In this document: positions 53,008 to 62,554 of the stretch, piece after piece
How positions within the stretch are numbered: position 1 is the first letter of the stretch
Layout: every line of letters begins with the position of its first letter
Source of the DNA: Chryseobacterium angstadtii
Lineage (GTDB): Bacteria; Bacteroidota; Bacteroidia; Flavobacteriales; Weeksellaceae
Direction: 5' to 3'
DNA: 64,000 nt
Assembly: GCF_001045465.1 (NCBI RefSeq)
Contig: NZ_LFND01000001.1
Location: forward strand, 1,147,526-1,211,525
The notes under the pieces: model-generated
Seen by the model: the letters and a program-made list of their open reading frames with translations, nothing else
What the model was told of the DNA's origin: nothing
Databases searched by the model: none
Position numbers and translations under genes: made by a program

Positions 53008-55500
53008 ATGATTCCAGAAAGAGACGCTAAAGCCGGCAAAAACGAATCACAGAAGGATAAGTACGGATCGTTTGCATTATTTGATATTGAACATTTCCTG
53101 AGAAGAATACTCAAAAACTGGTATTGGTTTGTATTCATGCTGTTTATAGGCTATATTATTTCCTGGGTATACAGTAAATATTATGCTCAGAGTATCTATG
53201 CCTCAGAATTGTCATTGAGTATATCCAACAATACCTCAAGCTATTTTACACCTACCCAGTCTATCAATTTTATCTGGGGACAAACCGGAAATCAGGACGG
53301 AGTTTATCTTAAAAAAATGCTTTTATCCAGATCTCATAACGAGTTTTTGGTGAAAGAGCTGGATCTTTTTGTGAACTACTCTACTAAAGGAGTGATCAAG
53401 TCTACTTATATCGATAAAACCGATTCACCTATATTCCTGCAGATTGATAAAAGCCATCTTCAGCAGATCAATTACCCGATTACCCTGATTCCGAAAGGAA
53501 ATGATTCTTATGAAGTGATTCTTCCTGAAGAAGGGCAGTCTACCAACTTATACAGCTATGAATCGGAAGGTTTTCAGTCTATTAACGGCTACAGCAGACC
53601 TGCAAATAAAATTTTAAAAGTTAACGAATGGTATACTTCTCCGAATTTAAGATTCAGACTGATAAAAAATACAGAGACTCCTAAAATAAAAGTAGATAAC
53701 ATTATTGTAAGACTTAATTCTGTAAATCAGAGTGTAGGTGAGATTGTTTCTACGATAGGAGTGGACTTTGACAAGGAGATCGGGACCATTATGATTATCA
53801 ATAAAAGAGGATTTAATCTTAACAGTACAGTCAATTTCCTAAATAAATCGGTTGCCGAGCTTCAGAAAAAAAGACTGGCCGACAAAAACATCGTTAATAA
53901 GAATACTGACCTTTATCTTCAGACCAATGTAGATAATATCCGTAAAAAACTGGATTCGAGTGCGGCTGTTCTGAACTATCTGAAAACATCGGAAAAATTG
54001 TACAACATTAAAGACAGAGATGAGAAATCTTTGGATAAAATAAAGGACCTTGAAGCGAAAAAAGCAGATATTGTAAGCAAAATCAGCTCATTGAACAATA
54101 TTAAAGCAACCCTTCAGACACAGGATTTCGACAGAATGATCAGCACCAACGCTGCCGGTTTTGAAGACGGTTTCTTTTCTGCTACAGTTACAGAACTTAA
54201 AGCCCTGTATGCGAAGAGAAGAGAAATGGCTGCTATTTATAAGCCCAACTCTGAGCCTATGAAGGAAATAAACAGGCTGATCAATGAAGCAAGAACAGGT
54301 TCTTCAGGTGCTCTGACGAACTATTATACAAAATATTATGATGAGATCAATAAAATTGACAGACAGGTAGCAGAAGCCAATTCAGATCTTACCTCATATC
54401 CTGAAAAAGAAAGAAAATATCTGGACGCAGAAAGAGGCTACAATATGATTGAAGCCACTTATAACAGTCTTTTATCCAGACAGAACGAAGCACAGATGAA
54501 AGTGGCCACCAACCAGTCCGATATTACAGTAATTGACCCTGCCAAAAATCTGGGACAGTCTCCTATCGGGCCTAACGTAAAAGCAATAAAGCTTGCTATT
54601 ATGAGCGGACTATTGCTGTTGCCTTTACTCTTCATACTGATTGGTGAAGTTCTGGACAATAAGATCAGAAACATCAAAGAACTCCTGAGCGCAACCAAAA
54701 TCCCGCTTCTTGGTGTGATTGGAAACAACAGCAACGAAAGTATGCTTACTGTTTTGGAACAGCCTAAGTCTTCCGTATCGGAATCATTCAGAGGTATAAG
54801 AGCCAGCATAAGATTCCTGATGGAGAATAACAGAGAAGACGGAAAAGGAAAAACCATTCTGGTAACCTCTTCCATTGGAGGAGAAGGAAAAACCTATATT
54901 TCCATCAACCTGGCATCTGTAATTGGATTGAGTGACAAAAAAACCATTCTTCTCGGAATGGACCTTAGAAAACCTAAAATCTTCGGGGATTTTAAAATTG
55001 ATAATAAATATGGAATCTCCAACTATCTTACAGGAGAAGTGGAAATAGATCAGATCATCAACAAGACTAAAATACCGAATCTTGATGTAGCGACTTCCGG
55101 GCCTATTCCACCAAACCCTTCCGAACTCTTGATGAGTGAAAGGAATATAAAATTCCTGGAAGAACTGAAAGAAAAATATGATTTCATCGTCATAGATTCT
55201 CCGCCGGTAGGTCTGGTAGCAGATTCCTATGAATTAATGAAATATTCCGATACCAATATTTATGTGGTACGTCATGAATATACCGAGAAATATATGCTGA
55301 AGATGATTACCGAGAAATATCATAATGAAGAGGTGGCTCATTTAGGACTTATTTATAATGATTATAATACGAAACAAGGGTATGGCTATGGATACGGTTA
55401 TGGATACGGATACGGCTATTTTGATGAAGATAAAAATTATAAAGAACCGCTGCTGATTAGAATACGAAATAAGGTACAAACAATATTTAATAAAAAATAA
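53008..55500 (+). CDS. Wzc-like chain-length determinant and BY-type tyrosine kinase
   Basis: This 830-residue inner-membrane protein has helix 1 (about 31-51), a periplasmic Wzz region with long coiled coil (about 290-500), helix 2 (about 530-550) and a cytoplasmic kinase. The kinase shows SSIGGEGKTYISIN (Walker A, about 620), LLGMDLRKPK (Walker A') and DFIVIDSPPVG (Walker B). The C-terminus carries an alternating Tyr-Gly run (about 791-806) followed by acidic YFDEDKNY, a tyrosine cluster of the kind that is autophosphorylated. It controls polymer length and export with Wza. It ends the transcription unit. Confidence 0.93.
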   Translation: MIPERDAKAGKNESQKDKYGSFALFDIEHFLRRILKNWYWFVFMLFIGYIISWVYSKYYAQSIYASELSLSISNNTSSYFTPTQSINFIWGQTGNQDGVYLKKMLLSRSHNEFLVKELDLFVNYSTKGVIKSTYIDKTDSPIFLQIDKSHLQQINYPITLIPKGNDSYEVILPEEGQSTNLYSYESEGFQSINGYSRPANKILKVNEWYTSPNLRFRLIKNTETPKIKVDNIIVRLNSVNQSVGEIVSTIGVDFDKEIGTIMIINKRGFNLNSTVNFLNKSVAELQKKRLADKNIVNKNTDLYLQTNVDNIRKKLDSSAAVLNYLKTSEKLYNIKDRDEKSLDKIKDLEAKKADIVSKISSLNNIKATLQTQDFDRMISTNAAGFEDGFFSATVTELKALYAKRREMAAIYKPNSEPMKEINRLINEARTGSSGALTNYYTKYYDEINKIDRQVAEANSDLTSYPEKERKYLDAERGYNMIEATYNSLLSRQNEAQMKVATNQSDITVIDPAKNLGQSPIGPNVKAIKLAIMSGLLLLPLLFILIGEVLDNKIRNIKELLSATKIPLLGVIGNNSNESMLTVLEQPKSSVSESFRGIRASIRFLMENNREDGKGKTILVTSSIGGEGKTYISINLASVIGLSDKKTILLGMDLRKPKIFGDFKIDNKYGISNYLTGEVEIDQIINKTKIPNLDVATSGPIPPNPSELLMSERNIKFLEELKEKYDFIVIDSPPVGLVADSYELMKYSDTNIYVVRHEYTEKYMLKMITEKYHNEEVAHLGLIYNDYNTKQGYGYGYGYGYGYGYFDEDKNYKEPLLIRIRNKVQTIFNKK

Positions 55501-55504
55501 CGTT

Positions 55505-55533
55505 TTAAACCCTCAGCCAATGGGGGTTTTTTT
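55505..55533 (+). terminator. Rho-independent terminator of the wza-wzc unit
   Basis: AAACCC pairs with GGGTTT around TCAGCCAATGG, followed by a T run. The stem is short. Confidence 0.65.
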
Positions 55534-55663
55534 ATACAGCCCGTATTTGTAATCTAAGGAAAAAAGAATATTTTTGGCACTTTGCCGTTTACTTTATAAC
55601 AAATTATGTTTTTTTGTTTATTTTTAACTATACATTAAGAATATCATTAATATAAAAATGTTT

Positions 55664-55671
55664 TATATTTG
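55664..55671 (+). promoter_or_regulatory. -7 box of the porG operon
   Basis: TATATTTG followed by CAAAA fits TAnnTTTGC, 43 bp before the ATG at 55714. Confidence 0.55.
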
Positions 55672-55713
55672 CAAAAATTAAATTTTAAAATAACCATAAA
55701 TCCATATTCTTTT

Positions 55714-56604
55714 ATGAATAAAAAATTATTGTTTAGCTTCCTTGCCTTCCTTGGAGTGGTAAGTGTTAAAGCACAAAGAAACGAATTGGGAGTTCGTCTA
55801 GGGATGAGTAACCTAGTGGGTGATGTAGGGAGGACCAATTATATTTTACAAAGGCCGTTGGATTTGGACAGGGTATCAGATTGGGGATTCCCGTTTTATG
55901 GAGGTTTATTATATAGATTTAATTTTAACCCGCACCAAACCGTGAGATTGGACTTAGGGTACAACCAGGTTCAGTTTAGCGATAAAGCTGCGAAAGAAGA
56001 ATACAGAGTGAACAGAAACTCGTACGGAAAAAACAACGTATACGAAGCAAGCTTAATGTTCGAATACAATCTTTTCCCTGTGAATAATGAGCAGGTAAGC
56101 ATGGTGAGCCCATACATCTTCGGTGGTATCGGGGCATTAATGTTTGATGCTCCTAAAGCCAATATGGTCAACGACTTTAGAAGAGATGCAGACGGAGTAG
56201 CACAGGCTCCTATTAATGAGCTGGACTTTAAAAGCACACCGGTATATTCATTAGGTAAAAAAGTAACGATGCATATCCCTTTCGGGGTAGGTTTAAAGTA
56301 TAAGTTCAATCATAATTGGGCTATATTTGCAGAAGCTACATTTAGATATACCCTGACGGATCAGCTTGATCACAGCAGATTGCTTTCAAAAGATCTGACC
56401 TCCAGCTATAATGCAGATATCCTGGACCCTGCTACAGGGGCATCATTGCTGCAGTCAGGAAACTATTATGCAGTTTCAAAAGAAAGAGAACAAGAACTTC
56501 TTAACAAAAGAAACATAGGCGACGAAAGGTCTAAGGACTGGATGAATACTTTTAGTTTAGGACTTACCTATTCATTCGGAAGACCTCCGTGCTATTGTGA
56601 TTAA
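55714..56604 (+). CDS. porG: PorG-like outer-membrane protein (DUF6089 family)
   Basis: This 296-residue protein has a signal peptide (about 1-21, FLGVVSVKAQ). The N-terminal strand set matches DUF6089 (ELGVRLGMSNLVGDVGRTNYI). A barrel follows and ends in SLGLTYSFGRPPCYCD. In Porphyromonas the PorG gene of the type IX secretion system precedes uppS, the Omp85/BamA gene and two ompH genes, the order found here. The open frame extends upstream to 55669, but ATG 55714 gives the signal peptide. T9SS cargo (two M36 proteases and the FISUMP protein) is encoded in the same window. Confidence 0.82.
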   Translation: MNKKLLFSFLAFLGVVSVKAQRNELGVRLGMSNLVGDVGRTNYILQRPLDLDRVSDWGFPFYGGLLYRFNFNPHQTVRLDLGYNQVQFSDKAAKEEYRVNRNSYGKNNVYEASLMFEYNLFPVNNEQVSMVSPYIFGGIGALMFDAPKANMVNDFRRDADGVAQAPINELDFKSTPVYSLGKKVTMHIPFGVGLKYKFNHNWAIFAEATFRYTLTDQLDHSRLLSKDLTSSYNADILDPATGASLLQSGNYYAVSKEREQELLNKRNIGDERSKDWMNTFSLGLTYSFGRPPCYCD

Positions 56605-57359
56605 TGAATATGTCGTTGATTAAAGATAAAATAAATTCTGAGAATTTACCGAAACACGTAGCCATCATTATGGATGGCAATGGAAGATGGGCAAAAACTC
56701 GTGGAGAAGAAAGAACATTCGGCCACAAGAATGCCATTGATGCTGTAAGAAATGCTATTAATGCCTGTAATGAGATTAATATACCTTATTTAACGCTGTA
56801 TACATTTTCTTCTGAAAACTGGAGCCGTCCGGCAGAAGAAGTAAGTACACTGATGAATCTGCTGGTAGAAACCCTTTTACTGGAAGCTGAAGAAATCTTT
56901 AGCAAAGGCCTTAGAATGCATGTAATAGGAAACCTTGAAAAACTGCCTCTTCTTGTGAGAGAACAGCTGGAACGTGTGGTAGAGCTTACAAAAGAAAATA
57001 CAAAAGGAAACTTAGTACTGGCAATAAGCTACGGTTCGCAGAATGAAATATTGGAAGCTGTAAAAAGCATCAGTTCTGATGTGAAAGAAGGAAAAGTTGA
57101 TGTTGAGAATATTGATGAAAAGCTATTCGAAAACTACCTTTATACAAAAGACTTTCCACCTGTAGACCTGTTGATAAGAACCAGCGGAGAAATAAGAATA
57201 AGCAACTTCCTTCTCTGGCAGATTGCGTATGCGGAACTACAGTTTTTAAATGTCCTATGGCCGGATTTTACAAAAGATATCTTCTTCCAGTGTATTGTGG
57301 ATTATCAGAATAAAGAAAGAAGATACGGATTGACTGGCGATCAGATAAAAGCCCAATAA
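56604..57359 (+). CDS. uppS: Undecaprenyl (isoprenyl) diphosphate synthase
   Basis: This 251-residue cis-prenyltransferase makes the C55 carrier for peptidoglycan and exopolysaccharide. It has the catalytic IIMDGNGRWAK (D24), the GH segment FGHKNAID, YTFSSENWSRP and the late RTSGEIRISNFLLWQIAYAE block. It begins on the last base of the porG stop (TAATG), so translation is coupled. A second ATG six bases later is also possible. Confidence 0.96.
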   Translation: MNMSLIKDKINSENLPKHVAIIMDGNGRWAKTRGEERTFGHKNAIDAVRNAINACNEINIPYLTLYTFSSENWSRPAEEVSTLMNLLVETLLLEAEEIFSKGLRMHVIGNLEKLPLLVREQLERVVELTKENTKGNLVLAISYGSQNEILEAVKSISSDVKEGKVDVENIDEKLFENYLYTKDFPPVDLLIRTSGEIRISNFLLWQIAYAELQFLNVLWPDFTKDIFFQCIVDYQNKERRYGLTGDQIKAQ

Positions 57360-57386
57360 ATTTAAAGAAAAGAAAGACTCGATAAA

Positions 57387-59924
57387 ATGAAGTTTAGACT
57401 ATTACCCATCATAATGTTTGCTGCTTCTGCACATTTTTATGGACAAGTAACTCCTCAGGACAGCACTAAAGTGAATAATGCTGTACATGCAGAAAATGAA
57501 ACAGGAACTTACACGCTTAAAGACATCGTTGTAGATGGGGTAAAAAAATATACGCCGGCTCAGATCTTACGATTTACAGGCTTAACTAAAGGCGAGGTGG
57601 TAGATATTCCGGGACAGAAAATCAGCAACGCTGTTAAAAAACTTTGGGATACCCAGTCTTTTTCAGAAGTTGAAGTATACGTTCAGAGTATCGAAGGCCA
57701 AACCATCGTTTTAAGATTCTACCTGGAAGACCTTAAAGAACTTGGAGAAGTAAAATTCGCAGGTAAAGGGATCGGTAAATCTAAAAACGAAAAACTAATA
57801 AAAGACAACAATCTGAAACCGGGAACAAAGATCACTCAGAACCTGATCTCCGGTCTTAAAACCAAAGTTCCTAAAGATTACGTAAAGAAAGGTTTTGCAG
57901 ATGCTAAAATTACCATCCAGGATAAAGTAAATGCCAACGATCCTTCTATGGTAGACTGGACCATCAATGTAGATAAAGGCAAAAGAATAAAAATTGACCA
58001 TATCGAATTTGAAGGAAACCAAAGCGTTACCGATGCAAAACTTAGAAATAAAGCATTCAAAGAAACCAAGCAGAAAAGATTTGGGATCGGCGGAATTCTG
58101 AAATCTTCAAAATTCATTGAAGAAAAATACCAGGAAGACAAGCAGAGCCTTATCAGCTATTACAACTCTTTGGGCTACAGAGATGCTTCAATTGTTTCAG
58201 ATTCCGTATGGAGAAACAAAAAAAATAACTACGAAATCAATGTAAAACTTAACGAAGGGAAGAAGTATTATATCGGAGATGTTACATTCACCGGAAATAC
58301 CGTATACTCTACAGAATATTTACAGAGATTATTAGGATATAAAAAAGGAGATATCTACGATGCCGTAGGTTTCAACAAAAAAGTAGGGGAAGACGGTGGT
58401 AAAGAAGATGACTCGGATATCAAATCCGTGTACATGAACAACGGTTACCTGTTCTCTAATGTAACTCCGGTAGAAAAATCGGTGTCTGGAGATGCCGTGA
58501 ACCTGGAAATCAGAATTAATGAAGGTGAGCAGGCTACCTGGAATAAAGTAACATGGCAGGGGAATACAACTACCCATGACCACGTTGTACTCAGAGCATT
58601 GAGAACGAAACCGGGAGAGCTTTTCAAGAAAACAGAAATCAAAAGAACTTACTTTGATCTGGCGGGAATGTCTTTCTTCGATCCTCAGCAGGTAGGCCAG
58701 GATATCCAGCCAAACCAGCAGGATAATACGGTAGACATCAACTGGAAACTGGTTGAAAAAGGATCTTCTCAGGTTCAGCTTCAGGCAGGTTACGGGGGTA
58801 ACAGCTTTATCGGGACATTAGGACTTACGTTCAATAACTTCTCGTTGAAAAACTTCCTTAAATTTAAAGACTTTAAGCCGGTACCTCAGGGTGATGGTCA
58901 AACATTGTCTATCCAGGCACAGGCAGGTCAGTACTTCCAGAACTATGGAATTTCATTTACTGAGCCATGGTTATTCGGAACAAGACCGACTGCTCTTTCT
59001 GTAAGTTTAAATACATCCAGAGTAAAATATAACGACAGCAGCGGGAATGACCAGAAGCTTAATATCTTCTCGGCTTCAGTAGGTCTGAACAGACTATTAA
59101 ACTGGCCGGATGACTATTTCTCTTTATACACAGGAATTCAGTTCCAGAAATATAAATTCAGCAACTATCCGTTCCAGTTTGGAGATACTACAGAATACTA
59201 TGGGGATGCCAATAACCTGAGTCTTAACTTAGGATTAAGCAGAAACTCCGCAGGTATCGACCCTATTTTCCCGACAATGGGTTCAAATATTGAGCTTTCT
59301 GCAAAACTGACTGCTCCTTACTCATTGTTCAGCAATAAAGATTATTCCACCATGTCTCCTGTAGACAAATACAAATGGATGGAATTCTACAAAATCAAGT
59401 TCAAGGCCGATGTATACAACGAGGTAGCCGGAAAACTGGTATTGAGATCTTCTGCTGAAATGGGCTTCATGGACGGTTATAACAAACAGCTTGGGGCTCC
59501 GCCATTCGAAAGATTCTATGTAGGAGGTACCGGTTTATTTGGAGGTAGATATGATGGTCGTGAATTGATTCCGTTAAGAGGATATGAAAATGCTTCTACA
59601 TACGGAGGAGAAATAGATGATATTACCCAGAGAGGGGGAGGTACTATCTACAACAGATTTACATTAGAATTGAGATACCCGATCTCTATGAGCCAGACTG
59701 CAAAGATCTATGCACTTACATTTGCTGAAGGAGGTAACGTATGGAACTCATGGAGTAGCTACAACCCATTCCAGCTGAAAAGATCCGTTGGGGTTGGGGT
59801 AAGAGTATACATGGGTGCTTTCGGTTTGATCGGATTTGACTTTGCTTATGGATTTGATAAAACGGTTTCCGGTACAGAACCATCTGGATGGAAAACACAC
59901 TTCTTGATGAACCAATCATTATAA
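57387..59924 (+). CDS. bamA: Outer-membrane protein assembly factor BamA
   Basis: This 845-residue Omp85 protein has a signal peptide (about 1-20), five POTRA-type domains (about 40-460, including VEVYVQSIEGQTIVLRF, IKIDHIEFEGN and VTFTGNTVYSTEYL) and a C-terminal 16-strand barrel. The barrel contains the ERFYVGGTGLFGGRYDGRELIPLRGY region, where the family motif is (V/I)RGY. It inserts barrels into the outer membrane. It is preceded by uppS and followed by two Skp-like genes, a classical grouping. Confidence 0.95.
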   Translation: MKFRLLPIIMFAASAHFYGQVTPQDSTKVNNAVHAENETGTYTLKDIVVDGVKKYTPAQILRFTGLTKGEVVDIPGQKISNAVKKLWDTQSFSEVEVYVQSIEGQTIVLRFYLEDLKELGEVKFAGKGIGKSKNEKLIKDNNLKPGTKITQNLISGLKTKVPKDYVKKGFADAKITIQDKVNANDPSMVDWTINVDKGKRIKIDHIEFEGNQSVTDAKLRNKAFKETKQKRFGIGGILKSSKFIEEKYQEDKQSLISYYNSLGYRDASIVSDSVWRNKKNNYEINVKLNEGKKYYIGDVTFTGNTVYSTEYLQRLLGYKKGDIYDAVGFNKKVGEDGGKEDDSDIKSVYMNNGYLFSNVTPVEKSVSGDAVNLEIRINEGEQATWNKVTWQGNTTTHDHVVLRALRTKPGELFKKTEIKRTYFDLAGMSFFDPQQVGQDIQPNQQDNTVDINWKLVEKGSSQVQLQAGYGGNSFIGTLGLTFNNFSLKNFLKFKDFKPVPQGDGQTLSIQAQAGQYFQNYGISFTEPWLFGTRPTALSVSLNTSRVKYNDSSGNDQKLNIFSASVGLNRLLNWPDDYFSLYTGIQFQKYKFSNYPFQFGDTTEYYGDANNLSLNLGLSRNSAGIDPIFPTMGSNIELSAKLTAPYSLFSNKDYSTMSPVDKYKWMEFYKIKFKADVYNEVAGKLVLRSSAEMGFMDGYNKQLGAPPFERFYVGGTGLFGGRYDGRELIPLRGYENASTYGGEIDDITQRGGGTIYNRFTLELRYPISMSQTAKIYALTFAEGGNVWNSWSSYNPFQLKRSVGVGVRVYMGAFGLIGFDFAYGFDKTVSGTEPSGWKTHFLMNQSL

Positions 59925-59933
59925 TTCATACTT

Positions 59934-60488
59934 ATGAAGAATTTTAAAATCATTTTCACATCAATATTATTCCTGCTTTTCGGGTTTTCAAATGCTCAGA
60001 AAATCGGAATAGTAGATACTGAATATATTTTAAATAAATTGCCTCAGTACAAAGAAGCCGAAGCAAGATTAAATGCTCAGATTGATACCTGGCAGTCGGA
60101 ACTTCAGAACCTGCAGTCCGAATACGAAAGAAAAAAAGCAGCTTTCGAAAGCGAAAAAGTATTATTAATCGGAGATCAGCTGAAACTGAGAGAAAAAGAA
60201 GTAGTAGATCTCGATAAGAATATAAAAACTACTACCAGCTTACGTTTTGGAGCCAATGGCGAAATTACAAAGCTGAGAACAAATCTCGTTGTTCCTTTTC
60301 AGGATCAGATCTGGGGAGCTGTTAAAACTGTATTCGAAAAGAATGGCTTAGGCATAGTTATTGATAAAAGCAACACTAATGTGATTATCCATCAGCCAAG
60401 ATACGATTACACAGAAAAAGTATTGGATGTCTTATTAAAAGGATCAAAAGGATCAGACAAAAAAGAAAAAACTAAAAGTAAAAAGTAA
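59934..60488 (+). CDS. Skp/OmpH-family periplasmic chaperone, copy 1
   Basis: This 184-residue protein has a signal peptide (about 1-21, LFGFSNAQ). The family start KIGIVDTEYILNKLPQYKEAEARL follows. A long coiled-coil arm (about 45-110) and a C-terminal LGIVIDKSNTNVIIHQPRYDYTEKVL sheet complete the Skp layout. The Lys-rich tail is an addition. It escorts unfolded outer-membrane proteins to BamA, whose gene ends 9 bp upstream. Confidence 0.9.
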   Translation: MKNFKIIFTSILFLLFGFSNAQKIGIVDTEYILNKLPQYKEAEARLNAQIDTWQSELQNLQSEYERKKAAFESEKVLLIGDQLKLREKEVVDLDKNIKTTTSLRFGANGEITKLRTNLVVPFQDQIWGAVKTVFEKNGLGIVIDKSNTNVIIHQPRYDYTEKVLDVLLKGSKGSDKKEKTKSKK

Positions 60489-60551
60489 CATAATTAACTT
60501 TTACTTAAATTTACAATCTAAAAACAAATTAAATTATTTATTCTACCAATT

Positions 60552-61055
60552 ATGAAAAAATTAAGTGTATTATTTGCCGCGGTAATAATGGTTGTATCAG
60601 TAGGTATGGCAAAAGCTCAAAAAATCGCTACTGTCGATGTAATGGGGGTTCTTAATGCAATGCCTGAAAAGAAAAAAGCAGACGCTGATATAAAAACTTT
60701 CTTAGATTCAAAACAAGCTGAAATTAAGAAAAAAGCAGACGCTGGGCAGGCTAAATTGAAGCAGTACAGTGAGGAAGCTCCTAAGAAAACAGCTGACGAA
60801 AACAAAGCTAGAGAAACAGAACTTCAGAAACTTCAGGAAGAAATTGCTCAAATGCAGGACAAAGCTCAGAAAGATCTTCAGGCTAAGCAGGATGTTGCTT
60901 TCGGTCCAATTGAGAAAAAACTGAACGATGCTATCGAAAAAGTAGCAAAAGCTAACGGATACGAATTCATCATGGATGCAAACTCTGCAGCATTTGTTTA
61001 CAAATCTGGTGCAGACGCTACAGCTGCTGTTAAGAAAGAATTAGGAATCAACTAA
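60552..61055 (+). CDS. Skp/OmpH-family periplasmic chaperone, copy 2
   Basis: This 167-residue paralog of the preceding gene has a signal peptide (about 1-22, VGMAKAQ), KIATVDVMGVLNAMPEKKKADADI, a Lys/Ala/Gln-rich coiled coil (about 50-120) and GYEFIMDANSAAFVYKSG at the C-terminus. It is more basic and Ala-rich than copy 1. The two may trimerise separately or together. A strong terminator follows. Confidence 0.9.
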   Translation: MKKLSVLFAAVIMVVSVGMAKAQKIATVDVMGVLNAMPEKKKADADIKTFLDSKQAEIKKKADAGQAKLKQYSEEAPKKTADENKARETELQKLQEEIAQMQDKAQKDLQAKQDVAFGPIEKKLNDAIEKVAKANGYEFIMDANSAAFVYKSGADATAAVKKELGIN

Positions 61056-61079
61056 TAAATTAACAAAGTTTTATAAATT

Positions 61080-61108
61080 AACCGCCTCTTTTAGGGGCGG
61101 TTTTTTTA
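61080..61108 (+). terminator. Terminator of the porG-skp operon
   Basis: AACCGCC/GGCGGTT stem with a short loop (TCTTTTAGG), followed by seven T. The T run overlaps the next promoter box. Confidence 0.88.
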
Positions 61109-61114
61109 TTTTTG
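61107..61114 (+). promoter_or_regulatory. Candidate -7 box overlapping the terminator tail
   Basis: TATTTTTG followed by CC fits TAnnTTTG. Transcription would start at or within a base or two of the ATG at 61119, implying a leaderless or nearly leaderless mRNA. Confidence 0.4.
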
Positions 61115-61118
61115 CCAT

Positions 61119-61604
61119 ATGGAAAGAGAAGTATCAACCACTGTAAAAGTAAGGTTCAGCGATTGTGATCCGATTGGACATTTGAACAACGTGAAATATC
61201 TGGAATATATGTTCAACGCCAGAGAAGATCATGTAGAAACCTTTTATGGATTCACCTATGAAGAATATACAAAAAAGACCGGATGTACGTGGATTGCCAT
61301 TCAAAATGAAATTGCTTATTTGAAAGAAGTAAGGTACAATACTCAGGTTGTAATCAGCAGCAAAACCATAGAAGTACAGGACAGAACTGCCAAAGTGGAA
61401 ATACTGATGAAAAGCCTGGACGAAAAAACCGTACATGCCGTATTATGGGTGACGGTGATTTATTTCAATGTGAAAACCAGAAAATCAGAAATTCATCCGG
61501 AAGATATAAAAGAGACTTTCCAGAAATTCTATGTAGACCTTGAGCAGAAAGAATTCCAGCCAAGAGTGAAATTTTTAAGATCTCAGAACGCAAAAAACTC
61601 ATAA
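61119..61604 (+). CDS. 4HBT-family acyl thioesterase
   Basis: This 161-residue hotdog protein has VKVRFSDCDPIGHLNNVKYLEYMFNARED, the 4HBT/YbgC opening with the catalytic Asp in DCDPIGHLNN. It differs from the pigment-cluster thioesterase at 25.5-25.9 kb, which reads ETDPLGIVWHGHY, and is closer to FadM/YciA-type housekeeping enzymes. Its likely role is clearing acyl-CoA or acyl-ACP. It has its own start signals after the skp terminator. Confidence 0.85.
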   Translation: MEREVSTTVKVRFSDCDPIGHLNNVKYLEYMFNAREDHVETFYGFTYEEYTKKTGCTWIAIQNEIAYLKEVRYNTQVVISSKTIEVQDRTAKVEILMKSLDEKTVHAVLWVTVIYFNVKTRKSEIHPEDIKETFQKFYVDLEQKEFQPRVKFLRSQNAKNS

Positions 61605-61689
61605 CCATAATCCATAACGAAAAGAAAATAACCGCTTATGATTGATTAATGCATATTTTCTTACATATCGTTAAATAATAAAATTACAG

Positions 61690-62553
61690 ATGAAAAAAAT
61701 AGCTGTATTAGGAAGCAACGGACAGTTGGGGAACTGCATCAGAAAAATTGCTCCTGATTTTGAAAATTCATACGAAGTCATATTTACAGATTCAAAAACC
61801 TTAGATATTACAGATGAAGATCAGGTTAATGATTTCTTTTATGATAACAAACCGGACTATTGTATCAATGCTTCAGCCTATACTGCGGTTGATTTAGCCG
61901 AAAAAGAAAAAGATAAAGCATTTGCAGTAAATGCAGATGGAGTTGCCTACCTGGCTCAGGCCTGTGCAGACCATAAGACCATTCTTATTCATATCTCTAC
62001 AGATTATGTATTCGATGGAGATACAAATCTTCCGTACTCAGAAGACGATTTTACAAGTCCTACCGGAGTTTATGGCGAATCCAAAAGGAAAGGAGAAGAG
62101 CTGGCTCTGGAAATTAATCCAAAGACTATTATTTTGAGAACCTCCTGGCTGTATTCAGAGTTTAATAAAAACTTTGTTAAAACAATGCTCAGCCTATTTT
62201 CCCAGAAAGACCAGCTTGGAATTGTAGCAGATCAGTTCGGCCAGCCTACCAATGCCAATGACCTTGCTGAAGCTATTATGGATATTATTCAGGCTCCCGG
62301 AAAAACCTTTGGGATCTTTCATTTTTCAAACTACCCGGAAACAACTTGGTTTGAGTTTGCGAAAAAAATTGCAGAATTTTCAAAATCTTCTATCCAGCTG
62401 AATGCTCTTACTACAGAGCAGTATCCTACTCCTGCAAAAAGGCCCGCGAGAAGCACAATGTCTTTGGATAAAATAGAAGAAATATATAAAATAGAACCGA
62501 AGCACTGGGAAAACAGCCTGGAAGAATCCGTAAAAATACTAATACAGAAATAA
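61690..62553 (+). CDS. rfbD: dTDP-4-dehydrorhamnose reductase
   Basis: This 287-residue extended SDR has the N-terminal GSNGQLGNCI loop (8-17), STDYVFDGD, and the active-site YGESK in PTGVYGESKRKGEE. The late RPARSTMSLDKIEE segment is typical of RfbD. It reduces dTDP-4-keto-L-rhamnose to dTDP-L-rhamnose, a precursor for surface glycans. No rfbA/B/C gene is next to it in this window. The following gene starts 1 bp after its stop. Confidence 0.92.
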   Translation: MKKIAVLGSNGQLGNCIRKIAPDFENSYEVIFTDSKTLDITDEDQVNDFFYDNKPDYCINASAYTAVDLAEKEKDKAFAVNADGVAYLAQACADHKTILIHISTDYVFDGDTNLPYSEDDFTSPTGVYGESKRKGEELALEINPKTIILRTSWLYSEFNKNFVKTMLSLFSQKDQLGIVADQFGQPTNANDLAEAIMDIIQAPGKTFGIFHFSNYPETTWFEFAKKIAEFSKSSIQLNALTTEQYPTPAKRPARSTMSLDKIEEIYKIEPKHWENSLEESVKILIQK

Positions 62554-62554
62554 T

